Assembly (NCBI GenBank): GCA_902579395.1
Contig: CACHGK010000009.1
Coordinates: 1 to 37,929, forward strand
From: an uncultured Alphaproteobacteria bacterium
GTDB lineage: Bacteria > Pseudomonadota > Alphaproteobacteria > Methylaequorales > Methylaequoraceae
Direction: 5' to 3'
DNA length: 37,929 bases
Positions 25,854 to 35,174 of the stretch are shown here, one piece after another; position 1 is the stretch's first letter; every line of letters starts with the position of its first letter. The notes under the pieces were generated by a model that was given only the letters and a program-made list of their open reading frames with translations, searched no databases and was not told the origin of the DNA. The position numbers were made by a program, and so were the translations under genes.

Positions 25854-26490
25854 TGTACCTCAAATAAGATTTTATTTTTTTAAAATCACCAAACAACTCC
25901 TTGGCTTCCTCATCAGAAACAGCAGGAATGATTATCACATCGTCATTTTGATTCCAGTTGGCAGGAGTTGCTACTTTTTTTTTTGTACTTAATTGAATTG
26001 AATCCAAAACTCTTAAAATCTCATTAAAGTTTCTGCCTGTAGTCATTGGATAAGTTAACATCATTCTAATTTTCTTTTCAGGGTCAATTAAAAATATTGA
26101 TCTTACTGTGGCATTAGTTAAAGCTGTTCTTTCAACATCATTAGATTCATCAGCTGGAAGCATATTGTACAATTTTGCAATTCTTAGATCTTGATCTGCG
26201 ATTAGTGGATAATTTACAGAAGCATCTTGAGTTTCTTCTATATCTTTTTTCCATTGAATATGATCTTCGATTGAATCAACACTTAAACCAATTAATTTAC
26301 AATTTCTTGATTTAAATTCATCTTCAATCTTTGCCATATAACCAAGTTCAGTAGTGCAAACCGGAGTAAAGTCCTTGGGATGAGAAAATAATAATCCCCA
26401 AGAATTCCCTAAAAAAGAATGAAACTCCAGTTTTCCAAGAGTTGTGTTTGCCTCAAAATCTGGTGCTATATCATTAATTCTTAACATCAT
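25840..26490 (-). CDS. 1-Cys peroxiredoxin (Prx6 type)
   Basis: 216 residues that reduce H2O2 and alkyl peroxides. The peroxidatic Cys45 is in [15 protein letters not shown], with the Arg/Trp/Pro context of the Prx6 group ([18 protein letters not shown]) and the long C-terminal dimerisation arm (about 165-216) including [22 protein letters not shown]. No resolving Cys is in the usual 2-Cys position. Two Met codons open the frame (26490 and 26487). It lies beside photo-repair genes, fitting light and oxidative stress defence. It is divergent from the decarboxylase gene. Confidence 0.93.
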   Translation of the reverse strand: MMLRINDIAPDFEANTTLGKLEFHSFLGNSWGLLFSHPKDFTPVCTTELGYMAKIEDEFKSRNCKLIGLSVDSIEDHIQWKKDIEETQDASVNYPLIADQDLRIAKLYNMLPADESNDVERTALTNATVRSIFLIDPEKKIRMMLTYPMTTGRNFNEILRVLDSIQLSTKKKVATPANWNQNDDVIIIPAVSDEEAKELFGDFKKIKSYLRYTKLD

Positions 26491-26565
26491 TCATAAATAA
26501 TAAGATAATAATTAATTCACTTTATATTAAAAATTTTTAATTATAACAATTTAATAATAAACTGT

Positions 26566-27696
26566 ATGGTAACAAATTTTAAAAATTCTTCAATAAAGAA
26601 TCAGAAGGACTCCTTCTTTATTTACTATCCTAAAAATTTATTAAAAAGAATTAATAGTTTTAAAAACGAATTTAATGGAAAGGTACTTTATGCTGTAAAA
26701 GCTAACCCATCAGAATTTATAATTAAATCACTCATAAAAAATGGTGTAAAATCTTTTGATGTTGCATCTATTAAAGAATTAAAGTTAGTTAAAAAAATTT
26801 ATCCTAATGCTAACATTTTTTTCATGAATCCTGTCAAGTCTAGAGATTCAATCAGAAAGGCCTATACCTTCTTTAACGTTCGAAATTTCGCAGTTGATAG
26901 TTTGGAAGAATTAAAAAAAATTCATGAGGAAACAAATTTTGCCAATGATTTAAAAATTCACATGAGACTCAAAGTACCAAATAATTTTTCAGCAATAAAC
27001 TTGTCTAATAAGTTTGGTGTAACAATAAATGAGGCTCCAAGAATTTTAAAAAGAATAGATAATATATCCTCTCAAGTTGGAATATGTTTTCATGTAGGTT
27101 CACAATGTTTTAATCCTGAGGCTTTCAAGATTGGTTTAAAAAAAACCCATGAGGTTTTAATGAGTAGTGGAGTGAAAATTAATTTTATAAATGTAGGAGG
27201 GGGATTCCCAGAAAATATTTGTGGGAAACCAATTCCAAAACTTTCGAATTTTTTTAATATAATAAATAAAAATTTTTCAAAATTCTTCAAATGTTTTTCT
27301 CATGATATTCAACTTTTTTCTGAACCAGGCAGATCAATAGTTTCAGATTGTTTATCTTTAGTTGTAAAAGTCAATCTAAGAAAAAAAAAGAGATTATTTA
27401 TAAGTGAGGGTATTCATAGCTACTTGAATAATGCTGGTTACCATAATTTTATTTATCCTGTTAGATTATTTAATAGACAAGAAACGAAAGCAAAAATTAA
27501 AAAATTTTGTTTTTACGGCCCCACTTGTGACTCAAATGATTATATGAAAGGTCCTTTTGTTCTTCCCGACTCGATAAAAGAGGGTGATTGGATTGAGATC
27601 AAAAATATGGGTGCCTACTCCATGTCAATGAAAACAGACTTCAATGGTTTTCTTAAAAAACCAAGAATTTTTGTCATTAGAGACGAAATAGAGTAA
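26566..27696 (+). CDS. Ornithine decarboxylase-type PLP enzyme
   Basis: 376 residues of fold type III (alanine racemase-like barrel) decarboxylases. PLP lysine is Lys45 in LYAVKANPS. Also present are CFHVGSQC (175-181), the phosphate loop VGGGFP and SEPGRS (252-257). The active-site Cys321 is in YGPTCDSNDYM, the motif that separates ornithine/lysine decarboxylases from arginine decarboxylases and diaminopimelate decarboxylase. It most likely makes putrescine (or cadaverine) for polyamines. It stands alone, convergent with the EamA transporter. Confidence 0.9.
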   Translation: MVTNFKNSSIKNQKDSFFIYYPKNLLKRINSFKNEFNGKVLYAVKANPSEFIIKSLIKNGVKSFDVASIKELKLVKKIYPNANIFFMNPVKSRDSIRKAYTFFNVRNFAVDSLEELKKIHEETNFANDLKIHMRLKVPNNFSAINLSNKFGVTINEAPRILKRIDNISSQVGICFHVGSQCFNPEAFKIGLKKTHEVLMSSGVKINFINVGGGFPENICGKPIPKLSNFFNIINKNFSKFFKCFSHDIQLFSEPGRSIVSDCLSLVVKVNLRKKKRLFISEGIHSYLNNAGYHNFIYPVRLFNRQETKAKIKKFCFYGPTCDSNDYMKGPFVLPDSIKEGDWIEIKNMGAYSMSMKTDFNGFLKKPRIFVIRDEIE

Positions 27697-27718
27697 AGTT
27701 GCTAATAACCTTTAGATT

Positions 27719-28585
27719 TTAAACAAGAAAATTTACACCTACAGTAATAAAAGAAACCCCTATAATCTTTTGTTTTGAAATTGCTTCATTAAAAAAAATT
27801 TTTCCTAAAATCACAGCACTAAATTGCCCTGTAGCTCTTTTAATAGACTCCATTATAGGAACAAAGTTTGATAAAATAGCGTAAAACTGTAATATTGTAG
27901 CAATTGTACCAACCAATATTGTAATGAAAATAATTATGTAACTTTTGATTTTTAGTTTACTGAAAATTTCAAAATTAGATTTAGAAAAAAAAAGTAGAAT
28001 AATTAGAGTAAAAGAAGATTGTATAAGTCCATGAATGTTTATTGAGCTATGTTTTAAACATATCTTATCCAGAATGGGTGTCAAACTCCAGAAAAATGAA
28101 ACAAATATCATTAGTTTTGCACTAAGGCTTTTTTTAATTTTTGTTATACTTTTCAAAAGATTAGAAATTTCAAATCTTTCTGAATATAAGATTAAAGTGC
28201 CAAAAATAATTAATAAAATTCCTGTATATTGAATAATATCCAACCTCTCATTCAAGAAAAATAAAGAAAAAATCGAGCTAAAAAGAGGAGTAAAAGATAA
28301 TAGAGGAATTGTGAGACTTAGATCAGATTCTCTTATAGACTTTAAAAACATAAGCGCTGAAACAATACCCAAGAAAATTAGTGAAATCCCTGGAACTAAG
28401 TAAGGATTAATTGACAGAAAGAAATGTTCTCTAATACACCAAAAAGAAAAAACTACTACTTGTATTAATGAAAATAAAATTAATAAAATCTTTGGATTAA
28501 TATGATTAAGACTAATTTTTCTAGTAAGATCAAATAAAGCCCAAAAAATTGCTGAAAGAGTGCATATAAGAATGGAGAATGACAA
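27719..28585 (-). CDS. EamA/DMT family transporter
   Basis: 288 residues with about ten hydrophobic helices arranged as two repeated EamA halves. The half-repeats end in similar Pro/Gly-rich segments (LSFTPLFSSIFSLFFLNERL, then GTLILYSERF, and GQFSAVILGKIFFNEAI with GVSFITVGVNFLV). DMT transporters export amino acids, nucleosides and other metabolites. The substrate is not readable, and neighbouring genes do not settle it, though a polyamine or amino-acid link to the adjacent decarboxylase is possible. Confidence 0.88.
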   Translation of the reverse strand: MSFSILICTLSAIFWALFDLTRKISLNHINPKILLILFSLIQVVVFSFWCIREHFFLSINPYLVPGISLIFLGIVSALMFLKSIRESDLSLTIPLLSFTPLFSSIFSLFFLNERLDIIQYTGILLIIFGTLILYSERFEISNLLKSITKIKKSLSAKLMIFVSFFWSLTPILDKICLKHSSINIHGLIQSSFTLIILLFFSKSNFEIFSKLKIKSYIIIFITILVGTIATILQFYAILSNFVPIMESIKRATGQFSAVILGKIFFNEAISKQKIIGVSFITVGVNFLV

Positions 28586-28836
28586 AGTTTATCTCGTATT
28601 AATTTTTTTCATTTATTATCGTGCGCTGAAAATATTATTAGCCAGAGTAAGGTAACAAAAATTTATGAAAAAGATAGATATCTAAATAATTAAATTAGAA
28701 AAAAAATATTGTAAGTCTAAAAGATTCGAAGCTTATCAAAAGAAAGTATAAAAATTAAAAATTTGAGAAAAATTTTATCTGAATAAATTTTTGTGACAGA
28801 AAATTTTATATCATAAGTCAATAACACTTGACTAAT
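28586..28836. other. 251-base intergenic region without a recognised gene
   Basis: The largest gap in the window, between the EamA gene start and the flgF end, both on the minus strand. It is very AT-rich. I find no open frame longer than a few codons, no tRNA fold and no convincing hairpin followed by a T-run. It should hold the EamA promoter and the end of the flgBCDEF transcript. Confidence 0.5.
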
Positions 28837-29628
28837 TTACATTCCTGGCATTCTCATTAAACTTGCACCCACAGAATCTAACTCTTCCGACATCTGAATA
28901 AATTTAACGTGCATTTCAAATTTTCTTTGCTGATCAATAGTATTAACCATTTCTTCGACAGCGTTAACATTACTTTTTTCGAGAAAGCCAACAACTATCT
29001 TAGCTTGTTGGTTTGGCTGAATTTCTACGATTTCTTGATTACCATCTTCATTTTGTATAGGCTCAATTCTTATATGACCATCCAATGATTTCTTTAATTT
29101 ATCAGTTTCTAAGGGGTCATATGTTGCAATTACTCCAATATTTTCCGGTAAAGCATCCGGTTCAGCGCCTATTGGTTTAATAAACACTTCACCTTGAGGA
29201 GAAATATTTATTTCTCTGAAGGCTGGTAAAACAATTGGCTGAAGACCAGCATCAAGAACTTTATTTCCTGCACCATCAAGTAACTCTCCGTTCTCACTTG
29301 TTTGAAGATCCCCTCTTCTTGACAAAGAGGGCTGTCCTCCGTCTCGTGGTTGTATAACAAAATAACCAGTACCTTCTATTGCTAAGTCTAGTGGATTTTG
29401 TGTTGCTTCCATTGTACCTTGTTGAATTGAAAATCCTCCTATATTTCTTGCAGATATAATTCTTGGTTCTACACCATTTTGTCTATTTAGATAGATAGAG
29501 CCAAAGTCAGATACTACATCTTGTCTAAATCCTGGTGTATTCAAGTTAGCTAGATTATGAGATGTTGCAACTTGATTTTCCATGAGCATTTTCAAACTAT
29601 TCAAAGCTGTTTGTGCCATTCTATCCAT
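28837..29628 (-). CDS. flgF: Flagellar proximal rod protein FlgF
   Basis: 263 residues. FlgF is a periplasmic rod component exported by the flagellar secretion system. The N-terminal rod motif SHNLANLNTPGF, IEGTGYFVIQPRDG near residue 85 and the C-terminal heptad helix ending MSEELDSVGASLMRMPGM are typical. The MDRMAQTAL start favours FlgF over FlgG, which begins with a Leu-Trp motif. GAGGAG precedes the start. It is the last gene of the flgB-C-D-E-F unit; flgG is not in the window. Confidence 0.93.
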   Translation of the reverse strand: MDRMAQTALNSLKMLMENQVATSHNLANLNTPGFRQDVVSDFGSIYLNRQNGVEPRIISARNIGGFSIQQGTMEATQNPLDLAIEGTGYFVIQPRDGGQPSLSRRGDLQTSENGELLDGAGNKVLDAGLQPIVLPAFREINISPQGEVFIKPIGAEPDALPENIGVIATYDPLETDKLKKSLDGHIRIEPIQNEDGNQEIVEIQPNQQAKIVVGFLEKSNVNAVEEMVNTIDQQRKFEMHVKFIQMSEELDSVGASLMRMPGM

Positions 29629-29658
29629 ATTAAAATCTCCTCGGAATTTCTAGTTTAG

Positions 29659-32600
29659 TTACATTCTAATATTAACAATTGCCTGAGTTGTTGCAGCAGT
29701 AGTTTCAATAGACTTCGCATTTGCTTGGAAGTTTCTTTGCGCAGTTATTAAGTTAACCAACTCTTCTGTAATATCCACGTTGGATCTTTCCAATGAACCA
29801 GAAAGGACTGTTCCAAAACCCTCAGCACCAGCTTCACCAACTGTCGCCGTACCCGAAACTGCTGTTTCTACATATGTTGCGTTACCAATTTGTTTTAAAC
29901 CGTTTTGGTTATTAAAGTTTGCAAGAACGATTTTTCCAAGTGGATTGTTCTGACCATTTGTATAGTTAGCTCTTACAGTACCAGAGGCGTCAACTTCTAA
30001 ACCGTCTAAACGTCCAGACGTAAAACCATCCTGGTTTACCGTTGACACGAAAAATGGTTGTGCTAACTGGGTAGACTTTGTAAAGTCAATATCAAGATCA
30101 ATACTAAATCCTGCTTCTTGCTTTTCATAATGTACACCTTGTTTAGGACTTACAATTCTGCCTGATTTGTCAAAAGTTAATTCACCTTCGTCGATGTATA
30201 AAGGGAAATACCCGTCAACTAAGTTAGCAGGTGGAGTCGTTACCTTGTTTCCTTGTGCATCAACAAATAAAGCTAATCCTTCACTATTTGTTGCTTGTTT
30301 TAAGTTATAAATTTGAGGAACAGAACCAACACCAAGATCAACATTGTCTAGTCCAAATTTAGTTGCTCCTCTAACTTTAATTGTTGAGTCCCTACCTGTA
30401 GTACCATTTGTAAATGTAAACCTGTTTGTAGATGAATCGTATTTAACTGTTATACCACCACCAACAGTACCAGAGGTGTCCTCGATTTGATTTATTCTTT
30501 CTTGAAGTGCTTCAGCTAAAGTAGTTCCAACATAAAAACCTTGAGGTATTTCGATGATACCTGCAACACCATTAACCGAAACGTTAAATATATTTTCATT
30601 ATTCTGATTTGATAATCTAAAAACTTGTGTAAGGTCTTCGGTAGCAGTTGCTCCTACTGCTTGTGCAGGCTGAGCCGCCAAACCTTTAGCTTCAGTTTTT
30701 AGAGCATTTGTTTTTGTTTTCCCAATTCCAAGAAGGTTATTATCACCTGAGAAGAAATCAGTTGTATCCGTAATTGATCCATCGGTAGTAGATAATGCAT
30801 ATCTACCAACAACAATATCAGAGGCTGTTTGATCTGTTGTTACTCCTAGTGCACCATTTGCAGCAATCGTTTCACCTGTTGTGCCACTACTAAATTCAAA
30901 AGCTTTTAATTCACTATTGTAACCAACTTTGATTCCAAAACGTTTGTCATTTAACTGAATCTCAGCACCGTCAGCAACGAAAGTTGCTGCAGAGAATTTT
31001 TCACCACCTCTAATGAGGGTAGTTGTAGTATCATCTGCAGTAGGTATACCTAAATTATTTGTAGACGTTGCAGTTGATGAACCAAAAATTTTAAAACTAT
31101 TAAAGTTACTGTTCGTTCCCGTTCCAATTAAGTTTCTATCAACTTCAAATTGTAATCTTTGGTTAAGAACATCATAAGTAACTTCAATTGGTGGGTTTTT
31201 TTCGTCTACCCACTGCATTTGAGCCGGCACCTTATCTGTTGCTGAACCATCACCATTTAAATGATCATCTCGTGTTGCAGCACTTGCATTACTTCCAATT
31301 CCAATTAAATCGAATGTATCTAGTGTTGTGCCAGACGTAGTTTTATCATCTTTTAATGTAAATTGCTCAGTAAAAGCATCAAGTATGTTTTTGCCTGAAT
31401 TACCAGCAACCATTTGTCTATTTGTATATGAATGTTTATTAGCAGTACCAATCTCTCTTAGAACAAGTTTTTTATTACTAAAATTAACATCTGATCCTTT
31501 ATATACTGCTGTTGGATCCGATCCTTCAAAGAAGGCCTCAGTTGATGTTGATATGGTGCTGTAAATATTGGCATCATTACCTGTAGCGAAATCAATGCTA
31601 AAATCTGAGTCTGGTAGATTCATTCCAGCAGTACTACATTCAATATAGTATTGAGCATTTCCACCTACTGTTTCTGAACCAACACTTGTTACTGTAAATT
31701 CTCTCCCATTAATAAATTCACCATTAGTATTATCAGTAGTATTTGCATAGAATTGACCTATTAATCTTACTTTTGAGTTTGCGGCAATATTATTAGATGC
31801 AGGATTAGTTGTACCAAAATGAAATCTGATAGTATTTTCAGATTGATCATAAAAAACTGCTTTACCAGGATTAGCCGTTGCTCCAGTTGGATTAATAGCC
31901 ATTTGTGTCATTTTATCATAAACATGAACTTGTGGGCTTTTCCCAAAATATGAATAAGTCAGATACTGCTTAGCCGCACTAAAACTGTTAGCTGCTGTTG
32001 CGTGAGTGGAGGAATTTCTTTCAAATTCAAAAGCTTGACTTTGTTCAAGCATTGTTGTCATTTCTTTACCTGCTGCTCTGTAAAATAGTTGGTTTGAAAT
32101 ACCTAAAGCAGATGCCTTTGCGGTATCAACCACACCACCAGCAGTTGCTCCCGTTTGTGCAGAAACAGCATATGTGTTTAATGAATCATTTAATCTAGCT
32201 TGAGTATGCGCTAAGAATTGATCTCGAGTAAAGTCTGGTGATGCACCAGTTAAAACAATACCTTCTTTTGTAGAAACATAAGAATCGGCTAATAAATCAA
32301 CACTTATAGGTGTTGTTAAGCCGGTTGATGTTCCATCAGCATTTAATTTTTGAAGATCAATTGTTAGAGTATCGTCAACGTTTTGAACGATTTGAATTTT
32401 TTTGTCATCACCGTAAGCTGCATTAACTGATCTTTGTATTTCCTTTGCTAAATCAGCTGCGTTATATGACCCAGGTCTTATATCAATATTAACTGGTTGG
32501 TCACTCCCATCCACATTAATAGTCATAAAGTTAGTTCCCCAATAAATTTGAGAACTTGTGTCACCACTTTCCCTTGTTGAATTAAACTGAAGTGGGTCTG

Positions 32601-33564
32601 TAACAATAGTCACTGTCTTATCTCCTTCTTCTCCGAAGTCAAAGGCACTTGATTCACCAGTTATTTTTGCTGGAGTTGAGTCAACTAATGTTTTTAAATC
32701 ATCAAGTTTATACAAAGCTGAACCTTTTCCTTCAAGAAAGTAGTTATCGTCAGGAACTTTAGTAGTTTGTTGACCAAATCTATCAATAAAAATTGGTTGT
32801 TTGGTATCATTCACAGCTTTAACTAAGTCTGGATCAATAACCGTGTCATTAATTACTAATCTTGTATCATATTTGTTGGTTGGGTCAGATGCTGATGCAG
32901 CTTGAGTTCTAATAAAGAAAATAGTTGCAATTGTTGGATTACCTAAATCATCAAAGATTGTTATTGAGGTTGAATTATTATAAGTAGTCGGATCATTGGG
33001 ATTAAATACATAACCACTAGCAAATTGAGCATTGTCTGTTATCACATCACTTGTGGCTGAAACGTTAACACCTAACTCAATTGCTGTTGTTGCTTTTGGT
33101 GTCCCTGAGGTAACTGGCAATTGAAGTGGTATTGCACTTGTCAAATCTTTTGCAGTAACTGAACCATCGGCATTAACTGGAAAAGTTAAAAGAAACTGCC
33201 CAGACGAATCTGTAACATATCTATCATTGTTCACATTAAATGAACCATTACGTGTATAAACTGTTTGTCCAGATGTTAAAGATGGTTTTAAAGAGAAAAA
33301 ACCTTGCCCCGATATCGCCATGTCAAGAACGTTTAGAGAGGAGGTAATGTTACCTTGAGTAAACTGCTGTTTTACACTTTTAAGAATTGTACCAGAACCG
33401 ATTGATGAAGATGCATTTTGTAATGGTGATGTTGCAAAAATATCACCAAATTCTGCTCGTGACCTTTTAAAACCAGTCGTGTTAACGTTTGCGATATTAT
33501 TCGATGTAGCCGAAATATCTGACTGTGCTCCATTAAGTCCGGTAAGTGCTGTGTAAAATGACAT
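29659..33564 (-). CDS. flgE: Giant flagellar hook protein FlgE
   Basis: 1301 residues, about three times E. coli FlgE (402). The D0 ends are intact: MSFYTALTGLNGAQSDIS and TSNNIANVNTTGFKRSRAEF at the N-terminus, and LERSNVDITEELVNLITAQR with NFQANAKSIET at the C-terminus. Standard D1 segments ISGQGFFSL and TRNGSFNVN (about 85-112) and GLEVDASGTVRANYTNGQ (about 1188-1205) flank the expansion. The extra roughly 900 residues form surface domains rich in Thr, Asn, Asp and Ser. Two similar modules occur at about 346-406 and 990-1066, each with a short strand, Gly-x-Tyr, an Ala/Leu-rich helix and strands, resembling flagellin IN-type modules. AGAGGAG precedes the ATG. The frame is uninterrupted, so it is not a fusion artefact. 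Confidence 0.95.
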   Translation of the reverse strand: MSFYTALTGLNGAQSDISATSNNIANVNTTGFKRSRAEFGDIFATSPLQNASSSIGSGTILKSVKQQFTQGNITSSLNVLDMAISGQGFFSLKPSLTSGQTVYTRNGSFNVNNDRYVTDSSGQFLLTFPVNADGSVTAKDLTSAIPLQLPVTSGTPKATTAIELGVNVSATSDVITDNAQFASGYVFNPNDPTTYNNSTSITIFDDLGNPTIATIFFIRTQAASASDPTNKYDTRLVINDTVIDPDLVKAVNDTKQPIFIDRFGQQTTKVPDDNYFLEGKGSALYKLDDLKTLVDSTPAKITGESSAFDFGEEGDKTVTIVTDPLQFNSTRESGDTSSQIYWGTNFMTINVDGSDQPVNIDIRPGSYNAADLAKEIQRSVNAAYGDDKKIQIVQNVDDTLTIDLQKLNADGTSTGLTTPISVDLLADSYVSTKEGIVLTGASPDFTRDQFLAHTQARLNDSLNTYAVSAQTGATAGGVVDTAKASALGISNQLFYRAAGKEMTTMLEQSQAFEFERNSSTHATAANSFSAAKQYLTYSYFGKSPQVHVYDKMTQMAINPTGATANPGKAVFYDQSENTIRFHFGTTNPASNNIAANSKVRLIGQFYANTTDNTNGEFINGREFTVTSVGSETVGGNAQYYIECSTAGMNLPDSDFSIDFATGNDANIYSTISTSTEAFFEGSDPTAVYKGSDVNFSNKKLVLREIGTANKHSYTNRQMVAGNSGKNILDAFTEQFTLKDDKTTSGTTLDTFDLIGIGSNASAATRDDHLNGDGSATDKVPAQMQWVDEKNPPIEVTYDVLNQRLQFEVDRNLIGTGTNSNFNSFKIFGSSTATSTNNLGIPTADDTTTTLIRGGEKFSAATFVADGAEIQLNDKRFGIKVGYNSELKAFEFSSGTTGETIAANGALGVTTDQTASDIVVGRYALSTTDGSITDTTDFFSGDNNLLGIGKTKTNALKTEAKGLAAQPAQAVGATATEDLTQVFRLSNQNNENIFNVSVNGVAGIIEIPQGFYVGTTLAEALQERINQIEDTSGTVGGGITVKYDSSTNRFTFTNGTTGRDSTIKVRGATKFGLDNVDLGVGSVPQIYNLKQATNSEGLALFVDAQGNKVTTPPANLVDGYFPLYIDEGELTFDKSGRIVSPKQGVHYEKQEAGFSIDLDIDFTKSTQLAQPFFVSTVNQDGFTSGRLDGLEVDASGTVRANYTNGQNNPLGKIVLANFNNQNGLKQIGNATYVETAVSGTATVGEAGAEGFGTVLSGSLERSNVDITEELVNLITAQRNFQANAKSIETTAATTQAIVNIRM

Positions 33565-33584
33565 GTTTTTTCTCCTCTATTTAA

Positions 33585-34289
33585 TTAATTATTTGATTTA
33601 AACTTTATCGCCTCAGATGCAGAGATTTCACCATAATCCTCTGTCTCTAAGATAACATCCTCACTATTTTTCGGTGCTGATGCTGCAATAACTTTGTTAT
33701 AAACTGCTGTGTTAAGTCCATCTGAGCCCTCAGCATTTCCTGAATAGGCTTGGATTGATAATTTTGTTTTATTTTTCTTAATTTCATCGGGTATATCAGT
33801 CCAACTAAACCCTACTAATCCTTTTTCTTGAGAACCTAAATTCATTGAATGAATAATCTCACCACTAGAATTTGAAAATGTTAAACCTACATCATTTGAA
33901 TATGCCGGTAAGTCAACTACACCATGAATTTCTCCATTATCATCAGGACTTGCTACCTGACCTGGAACCAATACTGAATGACCAAGGAATTGCGCTGCAG
34001 TTGCCACTCTGTTTGGTTCTAATTTTGAACCAAGGTTCGTCAAATTATTATTTATCTCTGTAATTCCTGTAACTGTAGAAAATTGCGCCATTTGGGCAAT
34101 AAAATCTCCGTTATCCATCGGTGCAAAAGGATCCTGATTTTGAAGTTGTGTTGTCATTAATTTTAAAAAGTCCTCTTGACCTAACGAGGTCTTTTTACCA
34201 GCTTTGGCAGCTTCATCCTGAGTCTTTACTCCAAGTTTATTTAAAATATTGTTTAAAGATTGTTCCGAAGTTTTTGAAATATCCGTCAT
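33585..34289 (-). CDS. flgD: Flagellar hook cap protein FlgD
   Basis: 234 residues. FlgD caps the growing hook and guides FlgE assembly. The conserved N-terminal block LGQEDFLKLMTTQLQNQDPF with MDNGDFIAQMAQFSTVTGI covers about 32-75, and a FlgD-Ig/Tudor-like region follows (VGLTFSNSSGEIIHS onwards). The Gln-rich region is retained. It is 20 bases upstream of flgE in the same unit. Confidence 0.95.
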   Translation of the reverse strand: MTDISKTSEQSLNNILNKLGVKTQDEAAKAGKKTSLGQEDFLKLMTTQLQNQDPFAPMDNGDFIAQMAQFSTVTGITEINNNLTNLGSKLEPNRVATAAQFLGHSVLVPGQVASPDDNGEIHGVVDLPAYSNDVGLTFSNSSGEIIHSMNLGSQEKGLVGFSWTDIPDEIKKNKTKLSIQAYSGNAEGSDGLNTAVYNKVIAASAPKNSEDVILETEDYGEISASEAIKFKSNN

Positions 34290-34303
34290 ACTTTCTCCTT
34301 AAT

Positions 34304-34717
34304 TTACTTTCCTATACTTGCAGTTTTGAGCATTAGTGCTCTAACAGTTGATATTACTTCTACATTATTTTGATATTGTCGAGACGCCTCTAGCATATCA
34401 ACATATTCCTCTTCGATATTTACTGGTGCTCTATAAATAAATCCGTTTTCATCAGCAAGTGGGTGACCAGGTTTAAATTCTTTAATTGGATCAATATCCA
34501 TTTTTTGAACTGTTACTGCATCAACAGTAGAAATTCCCCTTTTTCTTATTAAGTCAAAATACTTAGTTTCGAAAACAGGTTTTACTGGTTTGTAGGCGTC
34601 CTGTGGACTTGAAGCTATATTGTCGGCATTGGCAAGGTTACTTGCGGTAGCATTAAGTCTTACTAATTGAGCTCCCATCGCTCTTTGTGCAATATGATAA
34701 ATATTTTTAATATCCAT
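34304..34717 (-). CDS. flgC: Flagellar basal-body rod protein FlgC
   Basis: 137 residues of proximal rod protein. The N-terminal NATASNLANADNIASSPQDAYKPV motif and the C-terminal helix with VDMLEASRQYQNNVEVISTVRALMLKTASIGK are diagnostic for FlgC. It starts at 34717, overlapping the flgB stop by one base. Confidence 0.95.
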   Translation of the reverse strand: MDIKNIYHIAQRAMGAQLVRLNATASNLANADNIASSPQDAYKPVKPVFETKYFDLIRKRGISTVDAVTVQKMDIDPIKEFKPGHPLADENGFIYRAPVNIEEEYVDMLEASRQYQNNVEVISTVRALMLKTASIGK

Positions 34718-35106
34718 TATTCACCTCTTATAGCGCTTTTAAGACCCTTGATTTTCGAATTTATAAAATCCAGAGTAGTTTGATATCTTATTGAATTTTC
34801 TGCAAACTCCATTTGTTCAACAGCGAGTTCCACTGTGTTGCCATCAACAGATGGGTTAATTGACTGTCTATATTGTACTTTGCCAGGCAAACTATTTGAT
34901 GTTAATGCAATGTGTTGAGAATTTGAAGTTTTCAAGGGACCAACGTTTAATGATCTAGCTAATTCCACTTCAAATTTAACATCACGAGCTTTATAATTAG
35001 GCGTTGCAGCGTTTGCAATATTTGATGCAAGAATTTCTTGTTTTTTATTTCTTACTCTTAGTGCATTGCTCAATACATTTAATTGTTGTTTAATATTATC
35101 TACCAT
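34717..35106 (-). CDS. flgB: Flagellar basal-body rod protein FlgB
   Basis: 129 residues, first gene of the flgBCDEF unit. The rod motif ILASNIANAATPNYKARDVKFE lies at about 25-46 and the terminal helix contains EQMEFAENSIRYQTTLDFIN. The ATG has no strong Shine-Dalgarno sequence, but a sigma-54-type promoter lies about 35 bases upstream. fliE, which often follows flgC, is absent from the unit. Confidence 0.94.
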   Translation of the reverse strand: MVDNIKQQLNVLSNALRVRNKKQEILASNIANAATPNYKARDVKFEVELARSLNVGPLKTSNSQHIALTSNSLPGKVQYRQSINPSVDGNTVELAVEQMEFAENSIRYQTTLDFINSKIKGLKSAIRGE

Positions 35107-35127
35107 TTCATTAATTTTTAATAGTTT

Positions 35128-35143
35128 TGGTTTAGAATTTGCA
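35128..35143 (+). promoter_or_regulatory. Sigma-54-type promoter for the Lys/Glu-rich gene
   Basis: Read on the plus strand: TGGTTTAGAATTTGCA. GG at 35129-35130 and GC at 35141-35142 have the exact sigma-54 spacing and a full TTGCA -12 half, but the -24 half is weaker than on the other strand. The predicted start near 35154 gives a leader of about 21 bases that contains AAAGG before the ATG at 35175. It shares the central GC with the flgB promoter, so the two cannot be occupied together. Confidence 0.55.
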
Positions 35144-35155
35144 AATTAAATGCCA
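35140..35155 (-). promoter_or_regulatory. Sigma-54 (RpoN) -24/-12 promoter for flgBCDEF
   Basis: Read on the minus strand: TGGCATTTAATTTGCA. The consensus TGGCAC-N5-TTGCA is matched at all fixed positions but one (T for the last C), with the GG and GC exactly 12 bases apart. The predicted start near 35129 gives a 5' leader of about 23 bases to the flgB ATG. RpoN with an enhancer-binding activator commonly drives rod/hook genes in Alphaproteobacteria such as Caulobacter. Confidence 0.72.
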
Positions 35156-35174
35156 AAAGAAAGGTAATAAGAAA

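Larger units (their letters stand above)
35125..35158. repeat. 34-base symmetric element between flgB and the orphan gene
   Basis: The outer arms TTTTGG (35125-35130) and CCAAAA (35153-35158) are inverted repeats, and the centre AATTTGCAAATT (35136-35147) is a perfect 12-base palindrome; the five-base spacers on each side are not complementary. This symmetry produces the two divergent sigma-54 elements, and could alternatively be an operator for a dimeric regulator. Confidence 0.75.

Noticed and set aside
35139-35174. Longer start (TTG) for the Lys/Glu-rich gene
   Set aside because: It would begin inside the shared -12 element and has no ribosome site, whereas the ATG at 35175 has AAAGG upstream and lies after the predicted transcript start.
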